11,751 nt of DNA, from assembly GCA_022712235.1 (NCBI GenBank), contig JALAGW010000207.1, forward strand, positions 1 to 11,751, given 5' to 3'. The notes under the pieces were generated by a model. That model made no database searches. It had not been told where the DNA came from and worked only from the letters and a program-made list of their open reading frames with translations. The stretch is from Brevundimonas sp. (GTDB lineage Bacteria > Pseudomonadota > Alphaproteobacteria > Caulobacterales > Caulobacteraceae). Of the stretch, positions 1 through 5,301 are shown in pieces. The stretch's first letter is position 1. Each line of letters begins with the position of its first letter. The position numbers and the translations under genes were made by a program.

Positions 1-84
1 CGCCAATTCCGCCCTTGCCGGTTCCGCCGCCCTCGGCCGGCGCCGGCTTGGACGGCGGCGGAACCGGCAAGGGCGGAATTGGCG
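1..84. repeat. Perfect 31-bp inverted repeat inside the TonB-like gene
   Basis: Bases 1-31 are the exact reverse complement of bases 54-84, with a 22-nt spacer (32-53). The spacer contains the 12-nt palindrome GCCGGCGCCGGC at 36-47, almost co-centred with the large repeat. Because the left arm starts at base 1, the repeat may extend beyond the window. In the minus-strand reading frame, one arm encodes the Pro-rich stretch PIPPLPVPPP (residues 55-64) and the other the Gly-rich stretch GGGTGKGGIG (72-81). The transcript could fold into a very stable hairpin early in the coding region. Origin unknown: inverted duplication, selected hairpin or assembly artefact at a sequence end. Confidence 0.95.
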
Positions 85-244
85 ACGGCCGGACGAGCTC
101 TACCTCGACCGGCCGCGACAAGGGCGTGAAAGGCGGTGCGGGCCGCAGATGCCCGAGCAGTCCGAACAGAGTCAGATGCAGCGCCCCGACAGCCACGCCC
201 GCCATGGCGAACCTGGCGCTTCGTGACGACGATCTGCTGCTCAT
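1..244 (-). CDS. TonB-like / energy transducer-like protein, N-terminal part (runs off left edge)
   Basis: The first 81 codons of a gene cut by the window edge. Visible in order: a short Ser/Arg-rich cytoplasmic segment (1-12), one hydrophobic helix (about 13-33, AGVAVGALHLTLFGLLGHL), a V-E-V-E-L stretch (46-50), a Pro-rich linker (53-69) and a Gly-rich segment (72-81). A single N-terminal anchor with a His inside the helix (H23), followed by a Pro-rich periplasmic spacer, is the architecture of TonB-family transducers, which couple ExbBD-harvested proton motive force to outer membrane transporters. The C-terminal TonB domain would lie outside the window, so the family is an inference. Third codon positions are GC-rich as in the neighbours. 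ATG at 244 has only a weak upstream purine stretch (GGGG); ATG at 205 is possible but would cut into the helix. It lies 61 nt beyond adk, same strand. It could also be an unrelated Pro/Gly-rich membrane-anchored protein. Confidence 0.55.
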   Translation of the reverse strand, partial: MSSRSSSRSARFAMAGVAVGALHLTLFGLLGHLRPAPPFTPLSRPVEVELVRPSPIPPLPVPPPSKPAPAEGGGTGKGGIG

Positions 245-305
245 GTGCGCCCCGTGAAAGCGGTTACCCGAACGCCTAACGCCCGAAACCCGCTTCAGAT
301 CAGGG
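245..305. other. Intergenic spacer between adk and the TonB-like gene
   Basis: 61 nt without a clear promoter. It contains an imperfect inverted repeat (255-265 with 287-297, one bulged base on each side) around a 21-nt loop holding short direct repeats (AACGCC at 271-276 and 278-283; CCCGAA at 267-272 and 282-287). The stem has no T-run after it on the minus strand, so it is not a convincing intrinsic terminator for adk. Confidence 0.5.
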
Positions 306-866
306 CTAGACCAGAGCGCCGTCGATAGCGGCGGCCACCGTGGCGATGTCGCCCATGCCGTCGATCTCGGTCAGCTTGCCCTGGGCTTCATAGTAGGGAA
401 GCAGGGGCGCGGTCTGGGCGTTGTAAACGGCCAGGCGGTCCTTGAAGGTCTCGGGGTTGTCGTCCGGACGGCCCTGCTCGGCGAAGCGCTTGCCGATGCG
501 GGCGGTCAGGGCCGCGTCGTCGACCTTGAGGCGCACGACCCGGTCGATCCGGGCGCCGCGCTTGGCCAGCATGGCGTCCAGGGCTTCGGCCTGGGCCACG
601 TTGCGCGGGAAGCCGTCGAAGATGGCGCCGCCGGCGGCCTCGGCCTCCGGCAGACGGTCCTCGCTCAGGGCGATGACGATCTCGTCGGTGACGAGATCGA
701 CGCGCGCCAGCACGTCCTTGACCTTGAGGCCCAGATCAGAGCCGGAAGCGATCGCAGAGCGAAGCATGTCGCCGGTCGAGAGCTGGATCATGCCCCGCTC
801 CTCGACCAGACGCTTGGCTTGCGTGCCCTTGCCGGCCGCGGGCGGCCCGAACAGGATCAGGTTCAT
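306..866 (-). CDS. adk: Adenylate kinase, short form without LID insert
   Basis: Catalyses ATP + AMP to 2 ADP in the cytoplasm, balancing adenine nucleotides. The 186-residue product has the P-loop GPPAAGKGT (7-15; the usual first Gly of the GAGKGT core is Ala), the AMP-binding STGDMLR (30-36), the DGFPR motif (83-87) and the Arg-bearing segment from RIGKRF through GRPDDNP to KDRL (122-144). The LID is short, with no 27-residue insert and no zinc Cys residues, as in short-type bacterial adenylate kinases; E. coli Adk has 214 residues. ATG at 866 follows a GGGGAG ribosome binding site 8 nt upstream. The gene begins 21 nt after secY, the classical secY-adk order, and ends with TAG. The annotation is secure. 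Confidence 0.97.
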   Translation of the reverse strand: MNLILFGPPAAGKGTQAKRLVEERGMIQLSTGDMLRSAIASGSDLGLKVKDVLARVDLVTDEIVIALSEDRLPEAEAAGGAIFDGFPRNVAQAEALDAMLAKRGARIDRVVRLKVDDAALTARIGKRFAEQGRPDDNPETFKDRLAVYNAQTAPLLPYYEAQGKLTEIDGMGDIATVAAAIDGALV

Positions 867-887
867 CTTGCGGGCTCCCCTACCCGA

Positions 888-2267
888 TTAGCGTCGGGCG
901 GGGGCGGCGCCGCCCCGACCGCCACGACCACGCAGCTTGGCCTTCTTGATCAGACCCTCGTACTGGTGCGCCAGCAGTTGGGACTGAATCTGGGCGACAG
1001 TGTCCATCGTGACCGAGACGACGATCAAGATAGACGTTCCTCCGAAGTAGAGGCTGTTGCCCAGGCTGCTGACCAGGAACTCCGGCAGCAGGCAGACCGC
1101 GGTGATGTAGGCGGCGCCGATCACTGTCAGGCGCGTCAGGACATAGTCCAGATACTCGGCCGTGCGCTTGCCCGGACGGATGCCCGGCAGGAAGCCGCCG
1201 TACTTGCGCAGGTTCTCGGCCGTGTCCTCGGGGTTGAAGGTGATCGAGGTGTAGAAGAAGCAGAAGAAGACGATCAGGACCGCATACAGGATCATGAACA
1301 GCGGCTGGCCGTGCGTCAGCTGCGCCGTCACCAGCGGCAGCCAGCTCATCCACTCGGGCAGGTTGGCCTGGGCGGTGAAGGTGGCGACCGTCGTCGGCAG
1401 CATCAGCAGCGACGAGGCGAAGATGGCGGGAATGACGCCGGCGGTGTTGACCTTCAGCGGCAGGAACGAGCGCTCGCCGCCCGTCATGCGGTTGCCTTCC
1501 TGGCGCTTCGGATACTGGATCAGAAGACGACGCTGGGCGCGTTCCATGAAGACGATGAAGACGATGACCGCCACGGCCATGACCGCGATGAACAGCAGGG
1601 TGAAGGCGGACATCTGACCTTGTTGGGCCAGGCCCAGCAGGCGCGCCACTGTCGACGGCAGAACCGCCACGATGCCGGCGAAGATGATCAGCGAGATGCC
1701 GTTGCCGACGCCGCGCGCCGTCACCTGCTCGCCCAGCCACATCAGGAACATGGTGCCGCCCGTCAGGGTGGTGACCGTCGAGATGATGAAGAAGATGCCC
1801 GGCTGATCGATCAGACCGGCCTGGGCGTTCAGGCCGGCGGCGATGCCGAAGGACTGGGCCAGGGCCAGGAAGACCGTCAGGTAACGGGTGTACTGGTTCA
1901 GCTGCTTGCGGCCGCTTTCGCCGCCTTCCTTCTTCAGCTTCTCCCAGGGCGGGTAAACCGCGCCCATCAGCTGCACGATGATCGAGGCCGAGATGTAGGG
2001 CATCACGTTCAACGCGAAGACCGCCATACGCTCGACCGCGCCGCCCGAGAACATGTTGAACATGTCCAGGATGCCGCGCTGGCCATCAGGGTTCTGGAAG
2101 AAGGCCAGGAAGGCCTCGGAATTAATGCCCGGAATCGGAACATAGGTGCCGATCCGATAGACCAGCAGCGCGCCCAGCGTGAACAGCAGGCGTTTGTGCA
2201 GCTCGGTCGCTTTCGCGAACGAGCCCATGTTCATATTGGCGGCGAGTTGTTCAGCGGCCGAAGCCAT
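888..2267 (-). CDS. secY: Protein translocase subunit SecY
   Basis: Channel-forming subunit of the SecYEG translocon in the inner membrane, which passes unfolded proteins from SecA or the ribosome across or into the membrane. The 459-residue sequence shows the expected ten hydrophobic segments (roughly 26-44, 82-103, 128-147, 156-178, 188-208, 222-241, 272-292, 322-342, 380-398 and 407-424). A plug region (about 62-78) follows TM1, and the cytoplasmic loop RPGKRTAEYL (364-373) carries the conserved Arg used in SecA/ribosome contact. The C-terminus is basic and Gly/Arg-rich (442-459), typical of the cytoplasmic tail. ATG at 2267 follows GGGGA with 7-nt spacing. The gene lies 147 nt after rplO, an unusually large and structured gap for this operon, and 21 nt before adk. 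It may therefore have expression partly independent of the ribosomal genes, but no convincing promoter was found. Confidence 0.98.
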   Translation of the reverse strand: MASAAEQLAANMNMGSFAKATELHKRLLFTLGALLVYRIGTYVPIPGINSEAFLAFFQNPDGQRGILDMFNMFSGGAVERMAVFALNVMPYISASIIVQLMGAVYPPWEKLKKEGGESGRKQLNQYTRYLTVFLALAQSFGIAAGLNAQAGLIDQPGIFFIISTVTTLTGGTMFLMWLGEQVTARGVGNGISLIIFAGIVAVLPSTVARLLGLAQQGQMSAFTLLFIAVMAVAVIVFIVFMERAQRRLLIQYPKRQEGNRMTGGERSFLPLKVNTAGVIPAIFASSLLMLPTTVATFTAQANLPEWMSWLPLVTAQLTHGQPLFMILYAVLIVFFCFFYTSITFNPEDTAENLRKYGGFLPGIRPGKRTAEYLDYVLTRLTVIGAAYITAVCLLPEFLVSSLGNSLYFGGTSILIVVSVTMDTVAQIQSQLLAHQYEGLIKKAKLRGRGGRGGAAPARR

Positions 2268-2306
2268 CAGGCGGTCCCCACGACTATGCCCGTCGTCAGA
2301 TAGGCG

Positions 2307-2336
2307 GAAAGCGGCTCCCTTGCGAGAGCCGCTTTC
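2307..2336 (-). terminator. Stable hairpin upstream of secY, terminator- or attenuator-like
   Basis: An 11-bp perfect stem (2307-2317 with 2326-2336, GAAAGCGGCTC and its complement) closes an 8-nt loop. On the minus strand it is followed by only a short pyrimidine run (TTTCC), so it is a weak intrinsic terminator at best. It lies 39 nt ahead of the secY start and could act as an attenuator, an RNA processing or 3'-end protection element for the upstream transcript, or a translation-modulating leader structure. Confidence 0.5.
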
Positions 2337-2341
2337 GGAAA

Positions 2342-2407
2342 ATCGTCATCCCGGTGCGGATGATCCCGGCGAGCGCCGCGTCAGCGACGCTCGCACGGGA
2401 TGACGAT
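2342..2407. repeat. REP-like intergenic palindrome between rplO and secY
   Basis: The outer arms (2342-2353 and 2396-2407, ATCGTCATCCCG and its exact complement) pair perfectly. Allowing one bulged G, the stem extends inward to 16 bp. Inside, an alternative hairpin can form (GCGAGCG at 2369-2375 with CGCTCGC at 2388-2394). Palindromes built on a GTCATCCCGG/CCGGGATGAC core are, from general knowledge, common dispersed intergenic repeats in alphaproteobacterial genomes; copy number here cannot be seen. On the minus strand it starts 7 nt after the rplO stop codon and is followed by ATTTTCC, so it could also contribute to termination or protect the 3' end of the upstream message. Confidence 0.7.
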
Positions 2408-2414
2408 ATCGATT

Positions 2415-3008
2415 TTAGGCCTTGGCCGCGGCGCGCTTGGCGCGGGCCGAGATCTTGTTGGCGTCGCCCAGCGGCGCCTTGGCGGCCGGAGCCTTGCCCT
2501 TGGCGGCGTTGCGCTTCTCGACGCGAGCAGCGGCCTTGGCTTCAGCGGCGATGCGCTGTTGCTCGACCTTGCCGCCGGCGGCTTCGATGGCCTTGACGGC
2601 GCCCGACGAGGCCGACCAGACGACCAGGTTCAGCTTGGCCTTCAGTTCGCCTTCGCCCAGGACGCGAACGCCGTCCTTGACGCGACGGATCACGCCGGCG
2701 GCCACCAGGGCGGCGCCGTTGATCTCAGCCTTGGCGTCCAGCTTGCCGGCGTCGATGGCTTCTTGCACGCGCCACAGGTTCACTTCGGCCAGCTTCAGGG
2801 CGTTCGGGTTGTTGAAGCCGCGCTTCGGCATGCGCATGTAGAGCGGCATCTGGCCGCCTTCGAAGCCGCCGATGGCGACGCCGGTACGCGACTTCTGACC
2901 CTTGACGCCGCGACCGGCGGTCTTGCCCTTGCCCGAACCCGGGCCGCGGCCGACGCGCATGCGCTTGGTGTGAGCGCCTTCGTTGTCGCGAATTTCGTTC
3001 AGTTTCAT
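2415..3008 (-). CDS. rplO: 50S ribosomal protein L15
   Basis: Late-assembly protein of the large subunit that binds 23S rRNA. The start MKLNEIRDN and the Gly/Lys-rich N-terminal arm (20-49, with GSGKGKTAGRGVKGQKSRTG) are the family hallmark; MPKRGFNN follows at 60-67. At 197 residues it is much longer than E. coli L15 (144) because of an Ala/Lys/Arg-rich tail from about residue 152, probably disordered. I chose ATG at 3008 rather than an in-frame ATG at 3047: the protein then begins at the conserved N-terminus, and an AAGGAT ribosome binding site sits 8 nt upstream. It is flanked on both sides by hairpin-rich spacers, unlike the rest of the operon. Confidence 0.97.
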   Translation of the reverse strand: MKLNEIRDNEGAHTKRMRVGRGPGSGKGKTAGRGVKGQKSRTGVAIGGFEGGQMPLYMRMPKRGFNNPNALKLAEVNLWRVQEAIDAGKLDAKAEINGAALVAAGVIRRVKDGVRVLGEGELKAKLNLVVWSASSGAVKAIEAAGGKVEQQRIAAEAKAAARVEKRNAAKGKAPAAKAPLGDANKISARAKRAAAKA

Positions 3009-3083
3009 ATGCCTGATCCTTTCGGGTTCTAGCGCCAGGTCGATCAAGGCGATCGCGCCTGACTCGGCGTTGGATAAATTGAA

Positions 3084-3103
3084 GGGCCGCTTCTAGGCGG
3101 CCC
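3084..3103 (-). terminator. Second stem-loop in the rpmD-rplO spacer
   Basis: A 7-bp GC-only stem (GGGCCGC at 3084-3090 with GCGGCCC at 3097-3103) around a 6-nt loop. On the minus strand it is followed by TTCAATTT, a modest T-rich tract. It could be a backup terminator or a leader hairpin upstream of rplO. A smaller 6-bp stem-loop with a 4-nt loop lies next to it at 3109-3124. Confidence 0.4.
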
Positions 3104-3129
3104 GTCACAGCATCGCAAGATGCTTCTTC

Positions 3130-3166
3130 AAAGAGAAACGCCCTCCCCCGGCATCGGGAGAGGGCG
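3130..3166 (-). terminator. Intrinsic terminator-like hairpin directly after rpmD
   Basis: A 12-bp GC-rich stem (3139-3150 with 3155-3166, one G-U wobble) and a 4-nt loop begin 7 nt past the rpmD stop codon. On the minus strand the stem is followed by TTTCTCTT, the form of a Rho-independent terminator. Lying inside the spc operon, it would either end part of the transcripts before rplO-secY-adk or stabilise the 3' end of a processed upstream message. Confidence 0.65.
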
Positions 3167-3173
3167 CATCGTC

Positions 3174-3368
3174 TTATTTTTCGACCACTTCGACCATGTG
3201 GGCGACCTTGGCGATCATCCCACGAACCGAGGGGGTGTCTTCCAGCGTCGACTCACGGCCGATGCGGTTCAGACCCAGACCCGACAGAGTGGCGCGCTGA
3301 TCCGACTTGCGGCGGATCGGGCTGGCCGTCTGGCGGACCGTGACGGTGGCTTTTTCGTTCTTGGCCAT
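3174..3368 (-). CDS. rpmD: 50S ribosomal protein L30
   Basis: Small single-domain protein of the large subunit that contacts 23S rRNA. At 64 residues it is close to the family norm of about 60. The body has the family pattern: a basic beta strand (ATVTVRQTASPIRRKSDQR, 7-25), LSGLGLNRIGRES (28-40), then a helix with VRGMIAKVAHMVEV (48-61). ATG at 3368 follows the rpsE stop by 5 nt, with GAGGG upstream as ribosome binding site. It is the last gene before the terminator-like hairpin, so it may end the main S10-spc message. Confidence 0.96.
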   Translation of the reverse strand: MAKNEKATVTVRQTASPIRRKSDQRATLSGLGLNRIGRESTLEDTPSVRGMIAKVAHMVEVVEK

Positions 3369-3373
3369 GTCTA

Positions 3374-3979
3374 TCAGCCCTCGACTGCTTCAGGCGCCGA
3401 AGCGCCGTCGTTGCGGCGGCCCATCAGGTCGGCGACCTTCTTGCCACGCTTTGCAGCAACCTGACGCGGCGACGATTGAACCTTCAGAGCTTCGAAGGTC
3501 GCGCGGATCATGTTGTACGGGTTCGACGAACCGGTCGACTTGCCGACGACGTCCTGGACGCCGAGGGTTTCGAGGACCGCACGCATCGGACCGCCGGCGA
3601 TGACGCCCGTGCCGGGAGGGGCAGCGCGCATCATGATCTTGCCGGCGCCCCAACGGCCGTTGCCGTCGTGGTGCAGGGTGCGGTTCTCGCGGAGCGGAAC
3701 GCGGATCATGGTCTTCTTGGCTTCTTCAGTCGCCTTGCGGATGGCTTCCGGCACTTCACGCGCCTTGCCATGACCGAAGCCGACCCGGCCCTTGCCGTCG
3801 CCCACAACCATCAGGGCTGCGAACGAGAAACGACGTCCGCCCTTAACGGTGGCGGCGACGCGGTTGATGTGCACCAGCTTTTCGACGATGTCCGAATCCG
3901 GGCCATCGACAACGGGAGCGTTACGGTCGCGGCGGTCGCGGTTCTGACCACCTTGTCCGCGTTGGGGTTCACGAGCCAT
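3374..3979 (-). CDS. rpsE: 30S ribosomal protein S5
   Basis: Small subunit protein that with S4 and S12 affects decoding accuracy and mRNA helicase activity at the entry channel. The family signature covers residues 49-81 (RRFSFAALMVVGDGKGRVGF, then GHGKAREVPEAIRKA), followed by the C-terminal domain with APPGTGVIAGGPMRAVLE (120-137) and KSTGSSNPYNMIRATFEAL (147-165). At 201 residues it exceeds E. coli S5 (167) by an Arg/Gln-rich N-terminal extension of about 20 residues and a C-terminal tail ending ASAPEAVEG. ATG at 3979 has a TAAGGGA ribosome binding site that overlaps the rplR stop codon, a sign of coupling. Confidence 0.98.
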   Translation of the reverse strand: MAREPQRGQGGQNRDRRDRNAPVVDGPDSDIVEKLVHINRVAATVKGGRRFSFAALMVVGDGKGRVGFGHGKAREVPEAIRKATEEAKKTMIRVPLRENRTLHHDGNGRWGAGKIMMRAAPPGTGVIAGGPMRAVLETLGVQDVVGKSTGSSNPYNMIRATFEALKVQSSPRQVAAKRGKKVADLMGRRNDGASAPEAVEG

Positions 3980-3992
3980 GCTTCTCGATCCC

Positions 3993-4349
3993 TTAGAAGT
4001 TCAGGCCGGCTTCACGCGCGGCCTCCGCCAGCGCCTTGACGCGGCCGTGATAGATGTAGCCGCCGCGGTCGAAGACGACGTCGGTGACGCCCTTCTCCTT
4101 GGCGCGTTCGGCGATCAGCTTGCCGATCGCAGCAGCGGCGGCGACGTCCGAACCCTTGGAACCCTTGCCGCCTTCCAGCGACGAGGCGGCGGCCACCGTG
4201 ACGCCCTGGGCGTCGTCGATGATCTGGGCCGAGATGTTCTTGTCCGAACGGAAGACCGACAGACGCAGGCGACCGTTGGCGACAGCCTTGAGGCGACGAC
4301 GGTTGCGTTCGGCGCGGCGCTTGGCTTGTTGTTGCAGAGAAAGAGCCAT
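3993..4349 (-). CDS. rplR: 50S ribosomal protein L18
   Basis: Binds 5S rRNA together with L5 and L25 and helps place it in the central protuberance. The 118 residues match the family length. The basic N-terminal region (KRRAERNRRRLK, 10-21) binds RNA. The core shows RLRLSVFRSDKNISAQIIDD (27-46) and the C-terminal VFDRGGYIYHGRVKALAEAAREAGLNF end typical of bacterial L18. The start lies 3 nt after the rplF stop, with a rather weak purine stretch AAGAAGAAG upstream, so translation probably depends on ribosomes arriving from rplF. Confidence 0.98.
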   Translation of the reverse strand: MALSLQQQAKRRAERNRRRLKAVANGRLRLSVFRSDKNISAQIIDDAQGVTVAAASSLEGGKGSKGSDVAAAAAIGKLIAERAKEKGVTDVVFDRGGYIYHGRVKALAEAAREAGLNF

Positions 4350-4352
4350 GAC

Positions 4353-4886
4353 TTACTTCTTCTTGCCTTCCTTGCGCCGGACGGTCTCGCCCTGATAGCG
4401 CACGCCCTTGCCCTTGTAGGGTTCCGGCGGACGCAGCTTGCGGATGACGGCGGCGATTTCACCGACGACCTGCTTGTCCGAGCCCGAGATCTTGATCTCG
4501 GTCTGCTTCGGCACGGCGAAGGTGACGCCGGCCGGCGGGTCGATGTCGACTTCATGCGAGAAGCCGAGTTGCAGCGACAGAGCCTGGCCCTTCAGCGCAG
4601 CGCGGTAACCCACGCCGACCAGTTCCAGGGTCTTGTCGAAGCCCGTGGTCACGCCGGTGACCATGTTGTCGACCAGGGTCCGCGACAGACCCCACATCGC
4701 GCGAGCGCGAGGCGTGTCCGAACGCGGGGTCAGCGACAGTTCGTCGCCTTCCTGCTTGACTTCGATTTCCTCGGCGACGGTCCAGGAGCGTTCGCCCTTG
4801 GGGCCCTTCACGGTGACGTTCTGGCCGTTGAGCGTGACAGTCACGCCCTTCGGCACAGCGATGGTTTTCTTGCCAATACGGGACAT
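4353..4886 (-). CDS. rplF: 50S ribosomal protein L6
   Basis: Large subunit protein near the GTPase-associated centre and the base of the L7/L12 stalk, binding the sarcin-ricin region of 23S rRNA. The 177 residues equal the usual length. Visible are the conserved N-terminus MSRIGKKTIAVPKGV, the duplicated beta-rich domains (about 1-82 and 83-177) with VGVGYRA (90-96), and the C-terminal signature PEPYKGKGVRY (154-164) followed by a Lys-rich end. ATG at 4886 begins 1 nt beyond the rpsH stop codon (TGATATG), so coupling to rpsH translation is expected. Confidence 0.98.
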   Translation of the reverse strand: MSRIGKKTIAVPKGVTVTLNGQNVTVKGPKGERSWTVAEEIEVKQEGDELSLTPRSDTPRARAMWGLSRTLVDNMVTGVTTGFDKTLELVGVGYRAALKGQALSLQLGFSHEVDIDPPAGVTFAVPKQTEIKISGSDKQVVGEIAAVIRKLRPPEPYKGKGVRYQGETVRRKEGKKK

Positions 4887-4887
4887 A

Positions 4888-5286
4888 TCAGTAGACCCTG
4901 CAGAGGACTTCGCCGCCGACGTTAGCGTCGCGGGCGTTGGCGTCGGACATGACGCCCTTCGAAGTCGAAAGGATCGAGATGCCGAGGCCGTTCTTGATCG
5001 GCTTCAGATCGCCGATGGCCGAATAGACGCGACGGCCGGGCTTCGACACGCGGGCGATCTCAGCGATCACCGGCTGGCCGTCGAAGTACTTCAGCTCGAT
5101 CTCGAACTGCGGGAACTCGCCGGGGTTCTGAACCAGCGAATAGCCGCGGATGTAGCCTTCGTCCTGCAGCACGTCGAGGACGCGCTGGCGCAGACGCGAG
5201 GCCGGGGTCAGCACCTTGGAACGCTTGCGGGTCGCCGCGTTCTTGATGCGAGCGATCATGTCGCTCAGGGGATCGTTGATCATCAT
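4888..5286 (-). CDS. rpsH: 30S ribosomal protein S8
   Basis: Primary 16S rRNA-binding protein of the central domain; in E. coli it also represses spc operon translation near rplE. The 132-residue sequence has the N-terminal NDPLSDMIARIKNA (4-17) and the C-terminal signature GLGISILSTSKGVMSD (100-115) ending in GGEVLCRVY. Two adjacent ATG codons (5286 and 5283) are possible starts. The first is taken because AGGGGAG, which overlaps the rpsN stop codon, lies at better spacing (9 nt); starting at the second would remove only one Met. It sits 15 nt after rpsN. Whether autogenous control exists here cannot be read from the sequence. Confidence 0.97.
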   Translation of the reverse strand: MMINDPLSDMIARIKNAATRKRSKVLTPASRLRQRVLDVLQDEGYIRGYSLVQNPGEFPQFEIELKYFDGQPVIAEIARVSKPGRRVYSAIGDLKPIKNGLGISILSTSKGVMSDANARDANVGGEVLCRVY

Positions 5287-5301
5287 ATCTGTTCGCTCCC
5301 C

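Larger units (their letters stand above)
3009..3173 (-). promoter_or_regulatory. Structured spacer between rpmD and rplO, possible internal promoter
   Basis: 165 nt without a gene, in an operon whose other junctions up to this point are 23 nt or less. It holds three stem-loops (3139-3166, 3109-3124, 3084-3103). Promoter-like elements on the minus strand are weak: TTGCGA (3113-3118) with TAGAAG (3090-3095) at 17-nt spacing, each matching 4 of 6 consensus bases; and GCTAGAAC (3026-3033), a full match to the Caulobacter housekeeping -10 form GCTANAWC but without a properly spaced -35. Either could start a transcript for rplO-secY-adk. This is inference from short motifs only. Confidence 0.3.

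Noticed and set aside
1..84. Inverted repeat read as the end of an insertion sequence
   Set aside because: The two arms are only 22 nt apart, with no transposase between them and no target duplication visible. A short intragenic palindrome fits better.
15..257. 80-codon plus-strand frame at the left edge
   Set aside because: The minus strand here encodes a membrane helix followed by a Pro-rich linker with proper codon bias. The Gly-rich segment seen on the plus strand is explained by the inverted repeat, which makes both strands read alike locally.
819..2303. 494-codon open frame on the plus strand opposite secY
   Set aside because: It is antisense to an unambiguous secY. Its composition (rich in Gln, Arg, Asp, His, Gly) is what GC-rich codons give when read on the other strand, and no domain is recognisable.
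3009..3047. N-terminal extension of rplO to an ATG at 3047
   Set aside because: The conserved L15 N-terminus starts at 3008 with a good ribosome binding site; the extension has no family support.
3978..4925. 315-codon plus-strand open frame opposite rplR and rplF, with similar frames at 6371-7255, 4633-5637 and 9204-10043
   Set aside because: All are antisense shadows of ribosomal protein genes, with no supporting motif.
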